Part shown: positions 31,120 to 34,367 of the stretch, piece after piece | How positions within the stretch are numbered: the first letter of the stretch is position 1 | Layout: every line of letters begins with the position of its first letter | From: Paracoccus caeni | GTDB lineage: Bacteria > Pseudomonadota > Alphaproteobacteria > Rhodobacterales > Rhodobacteraceae | DNA length: 34,367 bases | NCBI RefSeq assembly: GCF_016629665.1 | Contig: NZ_JAEPRQ010000014.1 | Span: forward strand, 1 to 34,367 | Direction: 5' to 3' | Program-made: the position numbers and the translations under genes | Notes under the pieces: generated by a model | Databases searched by the model: none | What the model saw: the letters and a program-made list of their open reading frames with translations, nothing else | What the model was told of the DNA's origin: nothing

Positions 31120-32715
31120 TTACCGCGCGTCTTCCAGAATCATCTGCGCCGCCTTCTCGGCGATCATCATCGTCGGCGCGTTGGTATTGCCGCTGGTGAT
31201 CGTCGGCATGACCGAGGCATCCGCGATCCGCAGCCGCCCCACCGCCCGCATCCGTAAGCGCGGATCGACCACCGCATCCTCATCCACGCCCATCCGGCAG
31301 GTGCCGACCGGATGGAAAATGGTGGTGCCCACCGCCCCCGCCGCCTTGATCAGATCGTCGTCGCTTTGAAAGGCGATCCCCGGCACGTATTCCTCTGGAT
31401 CAAAACGAGAAAATGCCGGTTGCGCCGCGATCTTGCGGGTCAGGCGAATGGCCTTTGCCGCCACATCCAGATCGCCCGGCGTAGACAGATAATTCGGCCT
31501 GATCGCCGGATGGGCGCGGAAATCCGGCCCGGTCACATGCACTGTTCCCCGGCTTTCCGGGCGCAGGTTGCAGACGCTGGCCGTCATTGCCGGAAAGGCG
31601 TGAACCGGGTCTCCGAACTTGTCGAGGCTCACCGGCTGCACATGATATTCCAGATCCGGCGTTTCCTTATCAGGACCAGAGCGCGTGAAGATCCCCAACT
31701 GGCTTGGCGCCATCGACATCGGCCCTGATCGCTTCAGAAGATATTCCAGCCCGATCAATGCCTTGCCAACCATGCGAGAGGCTTTCTCGTTCAGCGTCGG
31801 CACACCGCGAACCTTATAGACCAGCCGCAATTGCAGATGATCCTGTAGGTTCTCGCCCACGCCGCCGACCTCGACCTGCGGCGCGATTCCCGCCGCCTGC
31901 AAAGCTTCGCCCTGACCAATCCCTGACTGCTCAAGGACCTGCACCGAACCTATGGCGCCCGCAGACAGGATCACCTCACCCTCGGCCCGCGCCTCGATCC
32001 GCTGGCCCTGATGGTGGAAGATGACCCCCTTCGCCTCGCCATTCTCGATCACCAGCCGCTCGACCTCGGCCCCGGTCATCACCCGCAGGTTCTGCCGCCC
32101 CCGGATCGGGCGCAGGAAAGCCTTGGCCGCGCTCCACCGCCAACCGGCCTTCTGGGTCACGTCAAAATAGCCGCCCCCCTCATTGCTGCCTCGGTTAAAG
32201 TCGGGCGTGCGCGGTATCCCCGCCTGTTCCGCCGCATCCATAAAGGCGTCCAGCACCGCCCAGCGGACCCGCGCCGTCTCCACCCGCAACTCACCACCGG
32301 CGCCATGCGCCTCATCCGCGCCGCGATAGAAATCCTCATGCGCGCGGAACATCGGCAGCACGTCGTCCCACCCCCAGCCGGCGCAGCCCATCTGCCGCCA
32401 ATGGTCATAATCCGCCGCCTGCCCGCGCATATAGATCATACCGTTGATCGACGAACAGCCGCCCAAAACCCGCCCGCGCGGATAGATCAGCGAACGCCCG
32501 TTCAGCCCCGCCTCGGCCTCGGTTTTGAAGCCCCAATCAGTGCGGGGATTGCCGATACAGTAAAGATAGCCCACCGGAATATGGATCCAGTGGTAATTGT
32601 CCCGCCCGCCCGCTTCCAGCAGCAGCACCCGGTTTTTCGGGTTTGCGCTCAGCCGGTTGGCCAGCACGCATCCGGCGCTTCCCGCGCCGATAATGATGTA
32701 ATCGCAGCTTTCCAT
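31120..32715 (-). CDS. GMC-family FAD oxidoreductase (choline-dehydrogenase-like)
   Basis: The 531-residue flavoenzyme oxidises an alcohol. The N-terminal FAD motif I-I-G-A-G-S-A-G-C-V-L-A-N-R-L (8-22) is followed by the GMC signature region R-V-L-G-G-C-S-S-I-N-G-M-I-Y (about 82-95). Catalytic residues are expected in H-P-V-G-T-C-R-M-G (about 465) and N-T-N-A-P-T (about 510). The length and motifs fit choline and other alcohol dehydrogenases; without betB or betI nearby I do not call it betA. It lies 47 nt downstream of livM on the same strand, so it may oxidise the substrate brought in by that transporter. GGGGTGA lies just before the ATG. Confidence 0.9.
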   Translation of the reverse strand: MESCDYIIIGAGSAGCVLANRLSANPKNRVLLLEAGGRDNYHWIHIPVGYLYCIGNPRTDWGFKTEAEAGLNGRSLIYPRGRVLGGCSSINGMIYMRGQAADYDHWRQMGCAGWGWDDVLPMFRAHEDFYRGADEAHGAGGELRVETARVRWAVLDAFMDAAEQAGIPRTPDFNRGSNEGGGYFDVTQKAGWRWSAAKAFLRPIRGRQNLRVMTGAEVERLVIENGEAKGVIFHHQGQRIEARAEGEVILSAGAIGSVQVLEQSGIGQGEALQAAGIAPQVEVGGVGENLQDHLQLRLVYKVRGVPTLNEKASRMVGKALIGLEYLLKRSGPMSMAPSQLGIFTRSGPDKETPDLEYHVQPVSLDKFGDPVHAFPAMTASVCNLRPESRGTVHVTGPDFRAHPAIRPNYLSTPGDLDVAAKAIRLTRKIAAQPAFSRFDPEEYVPGIAFQSDDDLIKAAGAVGTTIFHPVGTCRMGVDEDAVVDPRLRMRAVGRLRIADASVMPTITSGNTNAPTMMIAEKAAQMILEDAR

Positions 32716-32762
32716 TGGTCACCCCATGCAGCGCCCCCCGCCAGTGGCGAGGGGCGGCAATG

Positions 32763-33761
32763 TTACGACTCGGACCTGAATCCCAGTTTTTTGCCCAGCT
32801 TTGATGCGAAGAATTCGCCGATCACGCCACGGCGGAACAGCAGCACGCACAGCATGAAGACGACGCCGGTAATGATCGTCACCGGAAATTCCGAGGTCGC
32901 CAGATAGTTCTGCAAGGTCACCACCAGACCCGCGCCGAAGATCGGACCGGCCAGCGTGCCGATGCCGCCCAGCAGTGTCATCAGGATCACCTCGCCCGAC
33001 ATCTGCCAGGCCACGTCGGTGAGCGTCGCGAACTGGAAGACCAGCGCCTTGGTGCCCCCGGCAAGCCCGCTCAGCGCCGCCGACATCACGAAAGCCCCCA
33101 GCTTGTAGCGGCTGACCGAATAGCCCAGCGAGATCGCCCGCTGCTCATTCTCACGGATCGATTTCAGGATCATCCCGAAGGGCGAATTGACGAAGCGCCA
33201 GATGATCAGCAGCCCAATGATGAACACCGCCAGCACGAAGTAATACATGTTGGTCGTGTCCTGAAGGTTGATCAGCCCGAAAAGCCTGCCGCGCGGCACC
33301 GACTGGATGCCGTCCTCGCCATGGGTGAACCCGGCTTGCAGGCAGAAGAAGAAGAACATCTGCGCCAGCGCCAGCGTGATCATCGCGAAATAGATGCCTT
33401 GGCGGCGGATCGCGATGGCCCCCATGATCAGCCCCAGACCTGCGGCCCCTGCGACGCCCAGCAGAATCCCCGCCTCGGGCGGCCAGCCCCAGACCTTCAC
33501 CGAATGCGCGGTGAAATAGGCGGCGCCGCCGAAGAAGCAGGCATGGCCGAAGCTCAAGAGCCCGGTATAGCCCAGAAGCAGGTTGAAGGCCGAGGCGAAC
33601 AGCGCAAAGCACAGCAGCTTCATCAGGAAGATCGGGTAGAAGAAATGCGGCGCCAGCAGCAGTCCGATCAGGCAGATCGCGATGATCGCCAACTGGATGC
33701 GCCGGGCCTGCGGATGAACCGCGCCGAATTCGACAGGAATGGGTTCGGATTTGCCTGACAT
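32763..33761 (-). CDS. livM: Branched-chain amino acid-type ABC transporter permease LivM
   Basis: The 332-residue inner-membrane protein has about nine to ten hydrophobic segments. Family features are Y-T-G-L-L-S-F-G-H-A-C-F-F-G near the N-terminal third and the cytoplasmic EAA-like loop L-L-G-G-I-G-T-L-A-G-P-I-F-G-A late. The ligand of such HAAT transporters ranges from branched-chain amino acids to urea, amides or aromatic acids and cannot be read from the permease. The ATG at 33761 has AAGGA eight bases upstream and starts 1 nt after the livH stop; an ATG three codons earlier, overlapping livH, is the alternative. It has the usual livH-livM order, with GMC oxidoreductase following. Confidence 0.9.
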   Translation of the reverse strand: MSGKSEPIPVEFGAVHPQARRIQLAIIAICLIGLLLAPHFFYPIFLMKLLCFALFASAFNLLLGYTGLLSFGHACFFGGAAYFTAHSVKVWGWPPEAGILLGVAGAAGLGLIMGAIAIRRQGIYFAMITLALAQMFFFFCLQAGFTHGEDGIQSVPRGRLFGLINLQDTTNMYYFVLAVFIIGLLIIWRFVNSPFGMILKSIRENEQRAISLGYSVSRYKLGAFVMSAALSGLAGGTKALVFQFATLTDVAWQMSGEVILMTLLGGIGTLAGPIFGAGLVVTLQNYLATSEFPVTIITGVVFMLCVLLFRRGVIGEFFASKLGKKLGFRSES

Positions 33762-33762
33762 C

Positions 33763-34367
33763 TCACGCATCCTTTCCGAAGAGACCCGCAGGACGCAGGA
33801 TCAGAACGATCGCCATGATCACGAAGATGACGATATTCGAGGCTTCCGGGTAGAACACCTTGGTCAGCCCCTCGACGATGCCCAGCATGTAGCCGGTAAC
33901 GATGGCGCCAAGGATCGAGCCCATGCCGCCGACCACCACCACCGCAAAGACCACGATGATGATCTGCGATCCCATCAGCGGACTGACCTGATAGATCGGT
34001 GCGGCCAGCACCCCGGTAAAGGCCGCAAGCCCGGCCCCAAGCGCATAGGTCAGCGTCAAGAGCAGCGGCACATTGACGCCAAAACTTTGCACCAGCGTCG
34101 GGTTCTCGGTCGCGGCGCGCAGGTAGGCGCCCAGCTTGGTCTTTTCGATCATCAGCCAGACGCCGATACAGACCACCAGCGAGGCCAGCACCACCCACCC
34201 CCGATAGATCGGCAGGAACATGAAACCCAGATTGACCGCGCCCTGTATGGGTTGCGGATAGGGCATGCCGGATGCGCCATAGTAATAGCGGAAGGTGCCC
34301 TCGATGGTCAGCGCCAGCCCGAAGGTGAACAGCAGCCCGTAAAGGTGGTCCAGCTTGTAAAGCCGCG
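33763..34367 (-). CDS. livH: Branched-chain amino acid-type ABC transporter permease LivH, 5' end outside window
   Basis: The C-terminal 200 or so residues are present; the frame stays open to the window edge, with coding sequence (R-L-Y-K-L-D-H-L-Y-G-L-L-F-T) upstream of the internal Met at 34266. That Met is therefore not the start. Several membrane segments and the conserved V-V-V-G-G-M-G-S-I-L-G-A loop identify the LivH-type permease that pairs with LivM. The stop falls just before the livM start. Binding-protein and ATPase genes would be expected further right, outside the window. Confidence 0.9.
   Translation of the reverse strand, partial: RLYKLDHLYGLLFTFGLALTIEGTFRYYYGASGMPYPQPIQGAVNLGFMFLPIYRGWVVLASLVVCIGVWLMIEKTKLGAYLRAATENPTLVQSFGVNVPLLLTLTYALGAGLAAFTGVLAAPIYQVSPLMGSQIIIVVFAVVVVGGMGSILGAIVTGYMLGIVEGLTKVFYPEASNIVIFVIMAIVLILRPAGLFGKDA

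Noticed and set aside
31120..32715. Naming the GMC enzyme betA (choline dehydrogenase)
   Set aside because: No betaine aldehyde dehydrogenase, BetI or choline transporter is adjacent, and GMC enzymes of this length oxidise many alcohols.
32763..34367. Urea transporter (UrtBC) interpretation of the two ABC permeases, to fit urea released from purines
   Set aside because: The permease sequences show only general LivH/LivM features, and the next gene is a GMC oxidoreductase rather than urease. No evidence for urea as ligand.
1..34367. CRISPR array, rRNA genes, insertion sequences
   Set aside because: No regularly spaced repeats, no rRNA segments and no transposase with terminal inverted repeats were seen. 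The only RNA-gene trace is the tRNA-Trp fragment.

Overview
This window looks like the chromosome (or a large replicon) of a Paracoccus-like alphaproteobacterium (Rhodobacterales). The evidence is high GC coding sequence, tightly overlapped operons, a complete beta-hydroxyaspartate cycle (BHAC) cluster, and a membrane PuuD-type urate hydroxylase used in place of a soluble uricase. No database was searched; all assignments come from reading the sequence.

Left end (1-5.0 kb): the start of a VOC/glyoxalase-like gene leaves the window at position 29. A 3' half of a tRNA-Trp(CCA) gene (380-428) looks like an attachment-site remnant. It is followed by a serine-recombinase-like gene that has lost its catalytic serine, a TonB-dependent receptor, a small hydrophilic protein and a secreted GDPD/PI-PLC-like phosphodiesterase.

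Core (5.0-27.2 kb): this is a purine-to-central-metabolism island. xdhA-xdhB-xdhC-guaD (minus strand) converts guanine to xanthine to urate. It diverges from a LysR regulator, which is followed by pnuC-nadR (nicotinamide riboside salvage). puuD and hiuH (minus) oxidise and hydrolyse urate. An NCS2 xanthine/urate permease lies 35 nt downstream of bhcABCD, the four BHAC enzymes, and bhcR (IclR) diverges from bhcA. After a 1.2-kb relatively AT-rich islet with an orphan gene come an AzgA-family purine permease (minus) and, divergently, a fused allantoinase/OHCU decarboxylase (puuE-uraD) and ureidoglycine aminohydrolase.

Together the genes cover guanine/xanthine -> urate -> 5-hydroxyisourate -> OHCU -> allantoin -> allantoate, plus ureidoglycine -> ureidoglycolate. 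Glyoxylate, the expected end product, is the substrate of the BHAC, which turns two glyoxylate into oxaloacetate without carbon loss. Allantoate amidohydrolase, ureidoglycolate lyase and urease are not in the window. Two candidate regulatory circuits are visible. A 19-bp palindrome with a long conserved flank occurs in both the LysR/xdhA and the permease/puuE divergent promoters, with a half-site before the TonB receptor. A 15-bp palindrome close to the E. coli IclR consensus lies between bhcA and bhcR.

Right end (27.3-34.4 kb): secreted proteins of unknown role, a Tat-type transglutaminase-like protein, a YdbC-type aldo/keto reductase, and a minus-strand group of livH (cut by the window end), livM and a GMC (choline-dehydrogenase-like) oxidoreductase.
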